Below are positions 36,320 through 42,977 of a stretch of DNA of 64,000 nucleotides, in pieces. The notes below the pieces were generated by a model. The model saw only the letters and a program-made list of their open reading frames with translations. It was not told the origin of the DNA and searched no databases. The stretch spans positions 255,825-319,824 of the forward strand of contig NZ_SDKK01000003.1 of NCBI RefSeq assembly GCF_008107625.1. Reading direction: 5' to 3'. This DNA is from Zoogloea oleivorans. GTDB taxonomy: Bacteria > Pseudomonadota > Gammaproteobacteria > Burkholderiales > Rhodocyclaceae. Each line of letters begins with the position of its first letter. The first letter of the stretch is position 1. The position numbers were made by a program, and so were the translations under genes.

Positions 36320-36685
36320 TCAGGCGCTCCAGGAAAATGAAAGGCGATAGGCTGCTACGGGACCGGCGAGCCGGCGGACAACGCGGTACAGGGAAAGGGC
36401 GAGGCGAGCGCGGCCAGGACGGCGCGCAGTGCGATCAGCGGCGGCAAGGGCCTGCTGTGCGGCTTCGATCAGCGGGGCCGGCAGGAAGCTATCGGCGCTG
36501 GTCGGACGCACGGGCGGGTAATCCATCGTCTCGGTGACGATGGCGCGCAGGGCGGTAACTGGTGACGGTGCAGCAGGACGGGCACGGCCGATGCGGCGAT
36601 GCGGGCCGCGGGCAAGGGCGGGGCTGTATTTCGGGCGTGCGGTGGTCCGGCAGAGTGCGGGCGCACTGGGGGCGTGGGTTGCCAT
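36320..36685 (-). CDS. Hypothetical basic protein
   Basis: The product is a 121-aa Arg/Ala/Pro-rich protein (MATHAPSAPALCRTTARPKY at the start, then RRPGRARLALSLYRVVRRLAG). The high Arg content suggests nucleic-acid binding, but no family is recognised. A clear AGGAG lies before the ATG at 36685. The next gene starts 2 bp after its stop. Composition alone does not prove it is translated. Confidence 0.45.
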   Translation of the reverse strand: MATHAPSAPALCRTTARPKYSPALARGPHRRIGRARPAAPSPVTALRAIVTETMDYPPVRPTSADSFLPAPLIEAAQQALAAADRTARRPGRARLALSLYRVVRRLAGPVAAYRLSFSWSA

Positions 36686-37019
36686 GGTGATGCTCCTAAG
36701 CTGCGGTTTGTATCTCCGCTTCCCAGCTGCCAAGCTGGGTGAGCGGAACCGTGCGGGTTGGCAGACCGGGCATAGGAACCGGCAGGGTTTCCCCTCCCGC
36801 ACGGCCCCGCCCATTGAGGCGTCACCATGCGACGGACGTAAAAAAACCGCTTGAGGGCGGTTGTCCGCCTATGCATCCAGGCTGCCAAGCCTGTGTCCCC
36901 GTTGTTTGCGGCGACGTGTGAATCATGCGCCCGGGATTGGCTGGCCGTCAAGCGTTGTTTGGACGGCAATGTCCTTTTTGTTGCTTCGGGAACGACGCCC
37001 CCGGGGTGGCGAATGAAGC
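36686..37019. other. Intergenic stretch of 334 bp
   Basis: It lies between the GH19 gene and the 36320 gene. It contains a terminator (36840-36862), a short hairpin (CCCAGCT / AGCTGGG around 36722-36739) and presumably the promoter of the 36685-35003 leftward group. No gene is seen. Confidence 0.5.
36840..36862 (-). terminator. Intrinsic terminator after the GH19 gene
   Basis: AACCGC / GCGGTT with a 6-nt loop is followed on the minus strand by seven T. It separates the GH19 operon from the AlpA/XRE group downstream. Confidence 0.75.
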
Positions 37020-38972
37020 TCAGTTCACCATGCCGCCGGTGACGATGTGTGCGATGCGCCTGTCACGCACATCCTGGCCAACATCGGCGGGGGCCTGGGC
37101 AACGATGACAGGCTGCTTGCTTGCCCCTGATGCCAGCGGCACGACTACGGACGGGGCATCGGCGACCGTGGGAACCGACGGCGCACGAATGGTAGGCGCC
37201 TTCGGCATGCTGGCCATCACAGGAGCAGATGCGCCGAAAGCGCCTGCCGATGCGGCAGAAAGGTACTTCCCGTATTTCTCAGTTCGATCATCAAGGCCGT
37301 TCGCGCCGCCGTTGATGCCCTTCGTGACTGCGCGAACGTCTCCCCGCCTGGCGGCAGTGCCTAAGTCCGCGTCTTTCCAGTACCACGCGGCGACCTTGGC
37401 AGAGTTTTCAGGTGCGGCGGCAAGCTCGGGGTGGTTCTCAAGGTCAAGGCCAAGCGCTTTGCCCGCCCTTGCGTAATTCGCCCGGCCTGTCAGCTGGATG
37501 GCTCCACGCCCCCGGAAGTTGTAGGCATCGCCGGGGCTCTTGTTCCCCATCCGGCCGCCGTACATCAGCTCCGCCACAGCTTCCGGCCCCTGCGCCATGG
37601 CCTGCTCTACCGCCGGCAGCCCCTTTTTTCTGGCGCTTGCGCTGACTTGCATGAGGCGGTCGGCGCTTTTGTACCTGAAGCTTTCTTCATTTTTCGAGAA
37701 TCCGCCCGACTCGTGATCGAGCTGGGCCATGAACATCGCTTGTTCCTTCGGGTCAGTGATGCCCGATTCCGCCATCTGCTTCACCATGGCGTCCTTGTTG
37801 CGATTCCCGAAGACGGCCCGGCCGACGGACTTCACCTTGTCGACACCCCTTTGGATGAAGCCCTTCTTCTTGTCGGCCTGGGCTTCCTTGGCTTGCTGCG
37901 CGCGGTAGAAGGCGTCTTCGTATGCCTGCGTCCCCGGGGTGATCCCGGATGGCGCAAACGTGGCCTTCGCCGCCGCTTCCTTCGCATACTCCCCATCGCG
38001 CTTTTCGAGCGTGTCCGCCCGCGCCTTGGCAATCTCTGCGTCCTTGTCGATGCCGACGGCCTTCAGCGCCGCCTTCGCGGGCGCCGCGGCCCCTTCCTTG
38101 ATGCCCTCCACGCGCTCCTTATCGTGCGAGGTGTCGGCCGCCCACTCCGTCACCTTCAGCATCGCCAGCAGCGGCGCCATAGCCGCAGCCAGGCCGCCAA
38201 GCACCGTAGCGACGCCCGGGAGCGCAGCCTTGATTCCGTTCATGACAGTGCCCAGCATGCCCCCACCGCCGGCAGCCGCACCCGCCTCCGGCTTCTCCTC
38301 CAAAGCCTTCAGGCTCTTGCCGGCCGCCTTCGAGAATGCGGTTTCTTCGGCCCGGAACATGCGCAGCTCGCCGAAGATCTTCCGAAACCATCCAGTTTTC
38401 TGGCGCTCCGCCTTGTCACCGCCGGCCAGCGCCTGGTAGCCGCGCGCCAGGGGCTGCGCGACCTCGCCAAAAGCCTTTACCGCAGGGTCGGCCTCATCCA
38501 TCCCGGATCTGCCGATGGCGCCCGCAATACTGACACCACGACCACGAACGGCGCCAAACGTCGCGCCCGCGGGGCTGCTGCTGGTGCTCGCTGCTGCCGC
38601 CGTCGCATCCCCGTTGGTCGCCTTTTTGGCGAATCGCCCGCGTTCGTCGCGCTGCGCCGGCTGCGCCACCTCGGCCCCTACCCGACCAAGCGAGCGGCGG
38701 GCGGCGTTGGGCTGTGCTGCACGGGCGGTGTTGGCCTCGCCCTTCCGGCTCCCGGTTGGAGCAACTGGAGAAAAGCGCGCGGCCGCGAGCCCCTCCGTCG
38801 TCCTGCTGCCGCTTCCTCGAGCAGCGGGGCTGACTGCCTGGCGGAGGGCGCGCACTTCACCGAGGATTCCGGATAAATACTCCTCGGCCTTCCGTCCGCC
38901 AGCCCGATGGAGTTCCTTGATAGGCTCGCCGCCAATGATGAAGCCGGCGGCGTCGCTTCGGATCGTTGCCAT
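37020..38972 (-). CDS. Large phage-type protein with C-terminal GH19 lysozyme/chitinase-like domain
   Basis: The product is a 650-aa protein. Residues 1-180 are low complexity, rich in Ala, Gly, Ser and Arg. A hydrophobic Gly/Ala segment near 240-270 (GVATVLGGLAAAMAPLLAML) could cross or insert in a membrane. A Lys/Ala-rich helical part follows. The GH19-like domain lies at about 400-580, with LDHESGGF (catalytic Glu), NFRGRGAIQLTGRANYARAG and AAWYWKDADLG. The build suggests a virion-associated or tail-tip lytic protein that cuts peptidoglycan at entry, rather than a free endolysin. It is the last gene of a leftward operon (40148 to 37020). Confidence 0.75.
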   Translation of the reverse strand: MATIRSDAAGFIIGGEPIKELHRAGGRKAEEYLSGILGEVRALRQAVSPAARGSGSRTTEGLAAARFSPVAPTGSRKGEANTARAAQPNAARRSLGRVGAEVAQPAQRDERGRFAKKATNGDATAAAASTSSSPAGATFGAVRGRGVSIAGAIGRSGMDEADPAVKAFGEVAQPLARGYQALAGGDKAERQKTGWFRKIFGELRMFRAEETAFSKAAGKSLKALEEKPEAGAAAGGGGMLGTVMNGIKAALPGVATVLGGLAAAMAPLLAMLKVTEWAADTSHDKERVEGIKEGAAAPAKAALKAVGIDKDAEIAKARADTLEKRDGEYAKEAAAKATFAPSGITPGTQAYEDAFYRAQQAKEAQADKKKGFIQRGVDKVKSVGRAVFGNRNKDAMVKQMAESGITDPKEQAMFMAQLDHESGGFSKNEESFRYKSADRLMQVSASARKKGLPAVEQAMAQGPEAVAELMYGGRMGNKSPGDAYNFRGRGAIQLTGRANYARAGKALGLDLENHPELAAAPENSAKVAAWYWKDADLGTAARRGDVRAVTKGINGGANGLDDRTEKYGKYLSAASAGAFGASAPVMASMPKAPTIRAPSVPTVADAPSVVVPLASGASKQPVIVAQAPADVGQDVRDRRIAHIVTGGMVN

Positions 38973-38974
38973 GG

Positions 38975-39187
38975 TCAGCCCTTCACCGACGGGCGTGCGG
39001 CGTCAAGGAGCGCGACAGCGGCCACGACGCGAGCTTCGGCGGGGGCCTTGGGGTCGGCCGCGACATCGGCCAGGGCGGCGACAGCAAGGGCGGCGTGTTG
39101 TGCTGCGCGGCGCTGCAGGCCGGGTGAAGCCGGAGGGCGGCCGGCTCCGGGGCGGTCACCGCCGTGATTTTTCGTAGCAGTTGGCAT
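38975..39187 (-). CDS. Small protein with N-terminal GGDRPGAGRP motif
   Basis: The product is a 70-aa protein starting MPTATKNHGGDRPGAGRPPA. The GG-RPGAGRP signature is common at the N-terminus of phage small terminase subunits and related DNA-binding proteins, but the rest (Ala-rich helix, ALLDAARPSVKG) is too short for a terminase. It lies 2 bp before the GH19 gene. Function unknown. Confidence 0.55.
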   Translation of the reverse strand: MPTATKNHGGDRPGAGRPPASPGLQRRAAQHAALAVAALADVAADPKAPAEARVVAAVALLDAARPSVKG

Positions 39188-39235
39188 CCTTGATCCTCGT
39201 GATGCCCGGGCGGCACGGTGGCCACCCGGTGGGCG

Positions 39236-39499
39236 CTATTTCCAGTTTTTTTGGACCCGGGCAATCGACTCGATGGTCGCGGGCGGGACGACCTTGAAGC
39301 CAGCGGGCAGGTGGGCCGGATTTTTGGTTTTCAGGAATTGCGCCAGCTTGGCGATCTCCGCCTCTGCCTGCTTTGCCCGGACACGCTCGGCCGCTGGAAC
39401 ATGGTGAGCGCCGGAGTTATCCAGGAGCTGCGCAGGGCCGCTCAAGTCTAAGAGCCGGCGGGCGGCTGCGGCCATCTGGTCAGCCAGCGAATCAGCCAC
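39236..39499 (-). CDS. Hypothetical element protein
   Basis: The product is an 87-aa protein, read from a GTG at 39499 that overlaps the previous stop by 8 bp. It consists of helical segments (ADSLADQMAAAARRLLDLSG, AERVRAKQAEAEIAKLAQFL) and a C-terminal FKVVPPATIESIARVQKNWK. Tight packing and the frame's composition support translation. No family is recognised; it could be a small virion or scaffold-like helical protein. Confidence 0.5.
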   Translation of the reverse strand: MADSLADQMAAAARRLLDLSGPAQLLDNSGAHHVPAAERVRAKQAEAEIAKLAQFLKTKNPAHLPAGFKVVPPATIESIARVQKNWK

Positions 39500-40148
39500 G
39501 CTGGGCCACCACAGGGCGGTAAGTGATGCCGACGACTGGCGGGCGGGGGGCGAAGTCCTCCGGAAGGGCCGATTCGTCGCGAGTGCGCAGGAACTCGCCG
39601 AGGGTTTCCACCTCGGCGGCAAGCCGGGCCTGCTCTTCCTTCAGCGACGCGGCGCGCTGGGCGTTTTCGTCCGCGAGTTTCTTCGTCAGGCCGGTAATTT
39701 CAGCAGCGGAAAGGCCGGCGGTTTCATACTTCACGCGAGCAGCACCTGCGATGCTTTCGACGTAGGCGACCTCGCTCGGGATGTTCTCCAGCCGTGCGGT
39801 GCCATCGAGGACACGCCGACCCGCTTCGGCGATCAGGGGGGCAAGGCGCTTACGCTCGGCGGCTTCGACTTCCTTCACCCTGCCCGCGATGAATGCCATT
39901 TCGGCGAAAACCTCCACGAACTCTGCGTCCAGAACGGCAATCGCATCAACGACCCGGCCCGGGTGCCGCTGGACGGCAAGGAACGCAACCGTTACCGGGG
40001 AAATGTCCGTCAGGCTGGCCCGTAGGCGGGAGAGAACGGCTTCGGCGGCTGCCATCGAGGCAGGATCGCCCAGCAGGATTCGCACGTCGGCGGCCAGATC
40101 GGCAGGGGTGTATTCGTCGGTTTCGGCGGTACGGGTGTCGGTGGTCAT
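39492..40148 (-). CDS. Hypothetical helical protein, first gene of the GH19 operon
   Basis: The product is a 218-aa acidic, mostly helical protein (DLAADVRILLGDPASMAAAE, VKEVEAAERKRLAPLIAEAG, LADENAQRAASLKEEQARLA). A coiled-coil stretch is likely at about 150-190, and the C-terminus is PRPPVVGITYRPVVAQRG. No family is recognised. The start at 40148 lies just downstream of duplicated TAATCAAGTTTT motifs on the minus strand, which may hold its promoter or operators. Confidence 0.6.
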   Translation of the reverse strand: MTTDTRTAETDEYTPADLAADVRILLGDPASMAAAEAVLSRLRASLTDISPVTVAFLAVQRHPGRVVDAIAVLDAEFVEVFAEMAFIAGRVKEVEAAERKRLAPLIAEAGRRVLDGTARLENIPSEVAYVESIAGAARVKYETAGLSAAEITGLTKKLADENAQRAASLKEEQARLAAEVETLGEFLRTRDESALPEDFAPRPPVVGITYRPVVAQRG

Positions 40149-40166
40149 TGCGCGGCCTTCAACTTG

Positions 40167-40200
40167 AAAAACTTGATTATTAGGGCCGAAAACTTGATTA
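40167..40200. repeat. Iteron-like direct repeats AAAACTTGATTA (two copies, 22-bp period)
   Basis: Copies at 40167-40178 and 40189-40200, two helical turns apart, start 19 bp upstream of the 40148 gene. A third AACTTGA lies at 40161. They could be operators for that gene or replication iterons. Confidence 0.5.
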
Positions 40201-40236
40201 AATCGGACGTTTTCCGGGTTTTCGGCTGGTCCCGAT

Positions 40237-40325
40237 ACCCAGAATTTGGGTGTCGGTCAAAAGGGGCTGGCCAGGGCTCCCGCGTTGCCGAGACTCCGGA
40301 AGCCGAAAACACCCAGAATTTGGGT
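40237..40325. repeat. Duplicated operator-like inverted repeat, 74 bp apart
   Basis: ACCCAGAATTTGGGT occurs at 40237-40251 and 40311-40325. Each copy has ACCCA/TGGGT arms around a 5-bp centre, as expected for a dimeric repressor site. Confidence 0.55.
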
Positions 40326-40394
40326 AGTTTCGCAGTGGCTACCGCCAAGGGCCGATGAACCCGGGGAATCGGCGTTCCATTCGCCGGCTTATCC

Positions 40395-40578
40395 GATCGG
40401 GGCTACCAGGCTGCGTCGACGGCTGGTGAAACCCGGGTTTTTCGGTGAGCGGGAATGAAGTCCTCGATGTCGCCACTACAAGGCCGTGACGATGGCTGTT
40501 GAAACGAAAACGATGATTGAAAAGCCTCACCATTCATAGCTGTCGCCACTACAAGGCCGTGACGATGGCAGGTGAAAC
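40395..40578. CRISPR. CRISPR-like mini-array (one degenerate and two near-identical 37-bp repeats)
   Basis: Repeat units lie at 40395-40431, 40469-40505 and 40542-40578, separated by 37 and 36 bp of unrelated sequence. Units 2 and 3 match at 35 of 37 positions and begin GTCGCC. Unit 1 matches the others at about 28. Every unit ends in a GAAAC tail. A 14-nt hairpin GCCGTGACGATGGC (5-bp stem with one G-T pair, GACG loop) precedes the 9-nt tail. In unit 1 the hairpin is GCTGCGTCGACGGC, where two stem positions change yet still pair. Start GTCGC and end GAAAC match known CRISPR repeats. No cas gene is in the window. Orientation is uncertain. It might instead be a set of protein-binding repeats. 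Confidence 0.45.
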
Positions 40579-40645
40579 TTACGCGAGGCAATCGCGAATG
40601 TGAGGCTTTCTTAAGCATTTGACGGCCCCTTTTTGGCCCCGTCAT

Positions 40646-40662
40646 TACGGGAATTTCCCGTA
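40646..40662. promoter_or_regulatory. 17-bp palindrome
   Basis: TACGGGAA, a central T, then TTCCCGTA: a perfect dyad. It is preceded by a hairpin-like TGACGG..CCGTCA at about 40619-40644. It could be an operator or part of an origin. Confidence 0.4.
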
Positions 40663-40720
40663 GTTTCCCCAGTGTTCGCGCGGGATTGAGGCGGGTCGAA
40701 GGTTTCCATTTGGGCGCGGA

Positions 40721-40750
40721 GAAACTTTCGCAAATCGGGAAACTTTCGCA
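40721..40750. repeat. Direct repeat GAAACTTTCGCA (two copies, 18-bp period)
   Basis: Copies at 40721-40732 and 40739-40750, lying 60 bp downstream of the 40810 gene. Confidence 0.4.
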
Positions 40751-40809
40751 CCGCCTTTTTTGCCTCCATGAATCGGCTTTCGTGGTGCAGTTTCGGACGG
40801 CCAGGCCAG

Positions 40810-41604
40810 TCACAGTGCTGCGGTCTTGAAATTGGCCCAGATCCCGCGATCCAGCGCGGTCAGGGTGCAGAGGGTCATCGGAATCAACTGCTCCACAAAC
40901 CGGCCACTCCGGTCCACCGGCGCATTGAGAGGCTGGCCGATGTTCTCGATTACGAGAGGAAAATAAGTGCGGCCTTTGTACTGCATGGCGATGCGGACCG
41001 GCGCACGGGACGGCATCAGGGCTTCCACGTATGCCATGTCGCCCTTAACTGTCTTGGCCAGCCTGGCAAGGACAGATCCGTCTTTCGACAGCTCCGCCGG
41101 AAGTGCCCACTCCATGAGCTTGGCGACCGGCTCCTCAACCTCTTTGACCGGATCAGACCAGGCGCGGAAGACGGCCACCACCTGAAATTTCACCGGCTGC
41201 ATGCCGTTGAAAACCTGCGTGCTATTCAGCAACGTTATCCCGGTGCGCCCCTCGAACTGCTTGAGGAAATCGCCAGATTTCTTTTGAGCCGCTGCGCCAT
41301 CGGCGCCCGTTCCGCCCATTGAGGCCGCCTCTACGATGGGCTGAAGCACGCCGGACTGCAGCATCGCCATCAAGGCCGGGGCCTTCGATTCGGGGCCGGA
41401 TTGTTCGAACGGGCTCTGCCAATTCAGCGACGCCTCCATCGATGCCTCGGTGAGCGGCGCGACAACGGTCGCCGGGTCGGTCTTGCTCGTCCGCTTCCAC
41501 GCGCCGTTGTCGTTGTCGACCTCGAAAAAGTGCGCCAGAAGGTGCGGCGAAAGCCCATCCCACTTGGAGGAAAGTACCGGGGCGTCAAGGCTGGGGGCGG
41601 TCAC
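40810..41604 (-). CDS. Hypothetical phage-type protein, possibly a tail/baseplate component
   Basis: The product is a 264-aa protein starting at a GTG that overlaps the previous stop (GTGA). A Pro- and Trp-containing start (LSSKWDGLSPHLLAHFF) leads to a beta-rich second half: GITLLNSTQVFNGMQPVKFQ, VVAVFRAWSDPVKEVEEPVA, FPLVIENIGQPLNAPVD and TALDRGIWANFKTAAL. The run with FNGMQPVK and FRAWSDP reminds me of myovirus tail-tube initiator/baseplate hub proteins, but this is recollection, not proof. Together with the GH19 protein it suggests a remnant or minimal tail module. Confidence 0.45.
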   Translation of the reverse strand: MTAPSLDAPVLSSKWDGLSPHLLAHFFEVDNDNGAWKRTSKTDPATVVAPLTEASMEASLNWQSPFEQSGPESKAPALMAMLQSGVLQPIVEAASMGGTGADGAAAQKKSGDFLKQFEGRTGITLLNSTQVFNGMQPVKFQVVAVFRAWSDPVKEVEEPVAKLMEWALPAELSKDGSVLARLAKTVKGDMAYVEALMPSRAPVRIAMQYKGRTYFPLVIENIGQPLNAPVDRSGRFVEQLIPMTLCTLTALDRGIWANFKTAAL

Positions 41605-41888
41605 AATTCACCGCCTTCGGTGTCCGAGCTGGCGGGCGCAAGCTGCACGTGGACCACGGGTTCGGCGATGGCCTGGCGGATGCCCTCAAGGGCGACGAGG
41701 TACGCGTGGAGGACACCGCGCACGGCTTCCGGGTTGTCGGTGCCAGCATCCCGCGCCTGCGCCTCTGCAGCGGCCATGACGGTCTCGGGCGTTGATTGGG
41801 CAACTATTTCGCGCAAAGTATCGATGCAGGCGCTGGCAAGGGCGTGGGCTATGCCGTCGACGGTGGTTTCGGTGGTGGTGGTGGTCAT
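41601..41888 (-). CDS. Hypothetical element protein
   Basis: The product is a 95-aa acidic protein with a Thr-rich start (MTTTTTETTVDGIAHALASA) and a single long helix, then VVHVQLAPASSDTEGGEL. It overlaps the following gene by 4 bp and lies 2 bp after the XRE gene, in the CTGACCATG start context. No family is recognised. Confidence 0.5.
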   Translation of the reverse strand: MTTTTTETTVDGIAHALASACIDTLREIVAQSTPETVMAAAEAQARDAGTDNPEAVRGVLHAYLVALEGIRQAIAEPVVHVQLAPASSDTEGGEL

Positions 41889-41890
41889 GG

Positions 41891-42496
41891 TCAGGTCTCG
41901 TCGGTGGATTCGATGGCGGCAGGCTCGGCGAGCACCAGGTGTAACCGGCGCTCGGCTTCCAGTGCGTCGCCGGCGCTTTTCTTCAGCCGGTTGGCTGCGG
42001 CCGTGAGGATGGATCCGCCGCGCAGTTCGAGAAATTCGTCCCCGTTCAAGTCGGTGAGTCGGTTGATCGCATCTATCACGTTTTGGGCATCTCGCTGGAT
42101 CGTTGGGATCACGGAAGTGGCCGCCTCAATTTTCTTCTGCAGGGCAATGAGTGCCTGAAGGTCGCGCGACCGCATGCGGTCCCACTGGTCCAGCAGATGG
42201 GGAGTCATCCCCCGCGGCACCCCGGCCTCGAAGTCGTCAGAAAGTCCGAATAAATACTCCGTCGAAACTTCGTAAATGCGGGCAGCATCGCGAATCAGGC
42301 GGATCGGAACGGAGTTGGTGTCCGTGGCATTCTCGACTTTCGACAACTTCGACGGGTTGGCGTAGCCCAGCCGGCGCGCAGCCTCCGATAGCGAGAGGTT
42401 ACAAAGCTCCCTTGATGCCTTCAGGCGCAGGCCGATAGTTTTGACCAATTCCGCCTGCGCGTGGCGGATTGGTGGGGCCTCCTGGATTACTCGCAT
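41891..42496 (-). CDS. XRE-type helix-turn-helix regulator (copy 2)
   Basis: The product is a 201-aa protein with an N-terminal HTH (IGLRLKASRELCNLSLSEAA, RRLGYANPSKLSKVE). DAARIYEVSTEYLFGLSDDF follows, then a long helical tail (MRSRDLQALIALQKKIEAAT, AANRLKKSAGDALEAERRL). It is a paralogue of the 35295 regulator. The start at 42496 overlaps the AlpA-like gene by 10 bp. It probably represses the promoter just upstream of the AlpA-like gene. Confidence 0.78.
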   Translation of the reverse strand: MRVIQEAPPIRHAQAELVKTIGLRLKASRELCNLSLSEAARRLGYANPSKLSKVENATDTNSVPIRLIRDAARIYEVSTEYLFGLSDDFEAGVPRGMTPHLLDQWDRMRSRDLQALIALQKKIEAATSVIPTIQRDAQNVIDAINRLTDLNGDEFLELRGGSILTAAANRLKKSAGDALEAERRLHLVLAEPAAIESTDET

Positions 42497-42774
42497 TCCT
42501 TTTTCCCTTTGTGGTTCGGTGCTGCGCGGCGTGCCAAATCTGCCCGGATGTCGCCGACTCGCCAGGCCGTCACACGACCGGATAGCCTGACGGGCGAGGG
42601 TATTGCGCCAGCCGCGGCCCAGCGCCAAATGGTGGGGCCAGACACGCCCCCGTAAATCGCCTGCATCGTAGGCAGGCGCACGTACGCGGCATCCGGCAAG
42701 CCGCCAAAATTAGCCAGTGCGGACGGGATTGCGGCGCCTGCTGGAGGCGCGGATGTGATGTGTAGAGCAGTCAT
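42487..42774 (-). CDS. AlpA-family DNA-binding protein (copy 2)
   Basis: The product is a 95-aa protein with an AlpA/excisionase-like winged helix: LPTMQAIYGGVSGPTIWRWA, IPSPVRLSGRVTAWRVGDIR. The basic tail is RRAAPNHKGKKECE. The start at 42774 has AAAGGA and the CTGACCATG context; the frame stays open to 42867 without a ribosome site. It opens the leftward operon AlpA-XRE-41601-40810, with a promoter and operators about 100 bp upstream. Confidence 0.72.
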   Translation of the reverse strand: MTALHITSAPPAGAAIPSALANFGGLPDAAYVRLPTMQAIYGGVSGPTIWRWAAAGAIPSPVRLSGRVTAWRVGDIRADLARRAAPNHKGKKECE

Positions 42775-42873
42775 GGTCAGTTCCTTTCGCGCGATACGGT
42801 GCCGTACGCATCGGGTCGCAACACGACGGATCGTACCCCCTTGCAGCCAAAAACAAAATCCACACACGCAAAA

Positions 42874-42927
42874 AATATAGTTTTAATTCAATGGCTTAGT
42901 AAAGCATTTGCTAAACTTTGCGTTTAG
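42874..42927 (-). promoter_or_regulatory. Promoter with overlapping operators for the AlpA-XRE operon
   Basis: On the minus strand, TTTACT (42903-42898), an 18-bp spacer and TATATT (42879-42874) form a sigma70-type promoter. Two dyads overlap the -35 side: TTAGTAAA / TTTGCTAA with a GCA centre (42896-42914) and CTAAA / TTTAG (42911-42927). The layout fits autoregulation by the XRE or AlpA protein. Confidence 0.6.
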
Positions 42928-42977
42928 GGTTCACTTGTGCCGGAGGCTCGCGCCGAGACATTGCGGCGGGGTGTCGG

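Larger units (their letters stand above)
40149..40809. other. Repeat-rich intergenic hub of the element (661 bp)
   Basis: This is the longest gene-free stretch of the element. It holds, left to right: duplicated AAAACTTGATTA, duplicated ACCCA-GAATT-TGGGT, a three-unit CRISPR-like array, a 17-bp palindrome and duplicated GAAACTTTCGCA. It may combine a promoter/operator region for the leftward gene at 40148 with a replication origin or small-RNA locus. No protein frame is convincing. Confidence 0.6.

Noticed and set aside
40327-40360. A fourth, more degenerate CRISPR-like repeat left of the array
   Set aside because: A GGCTACC...GATGAAC stretch sits at about the right spacing (71 bp), but the hairpin and most positions do not match.
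40395-40578. Interpretation of the array as a retron RNA (imperfect inverted repeat GAAAAGCCTCAC / GTGAGGCTTTC around the third unit)
   Set aside because: No reverse transcriptase gene is nearby, and the arms are imperfect.
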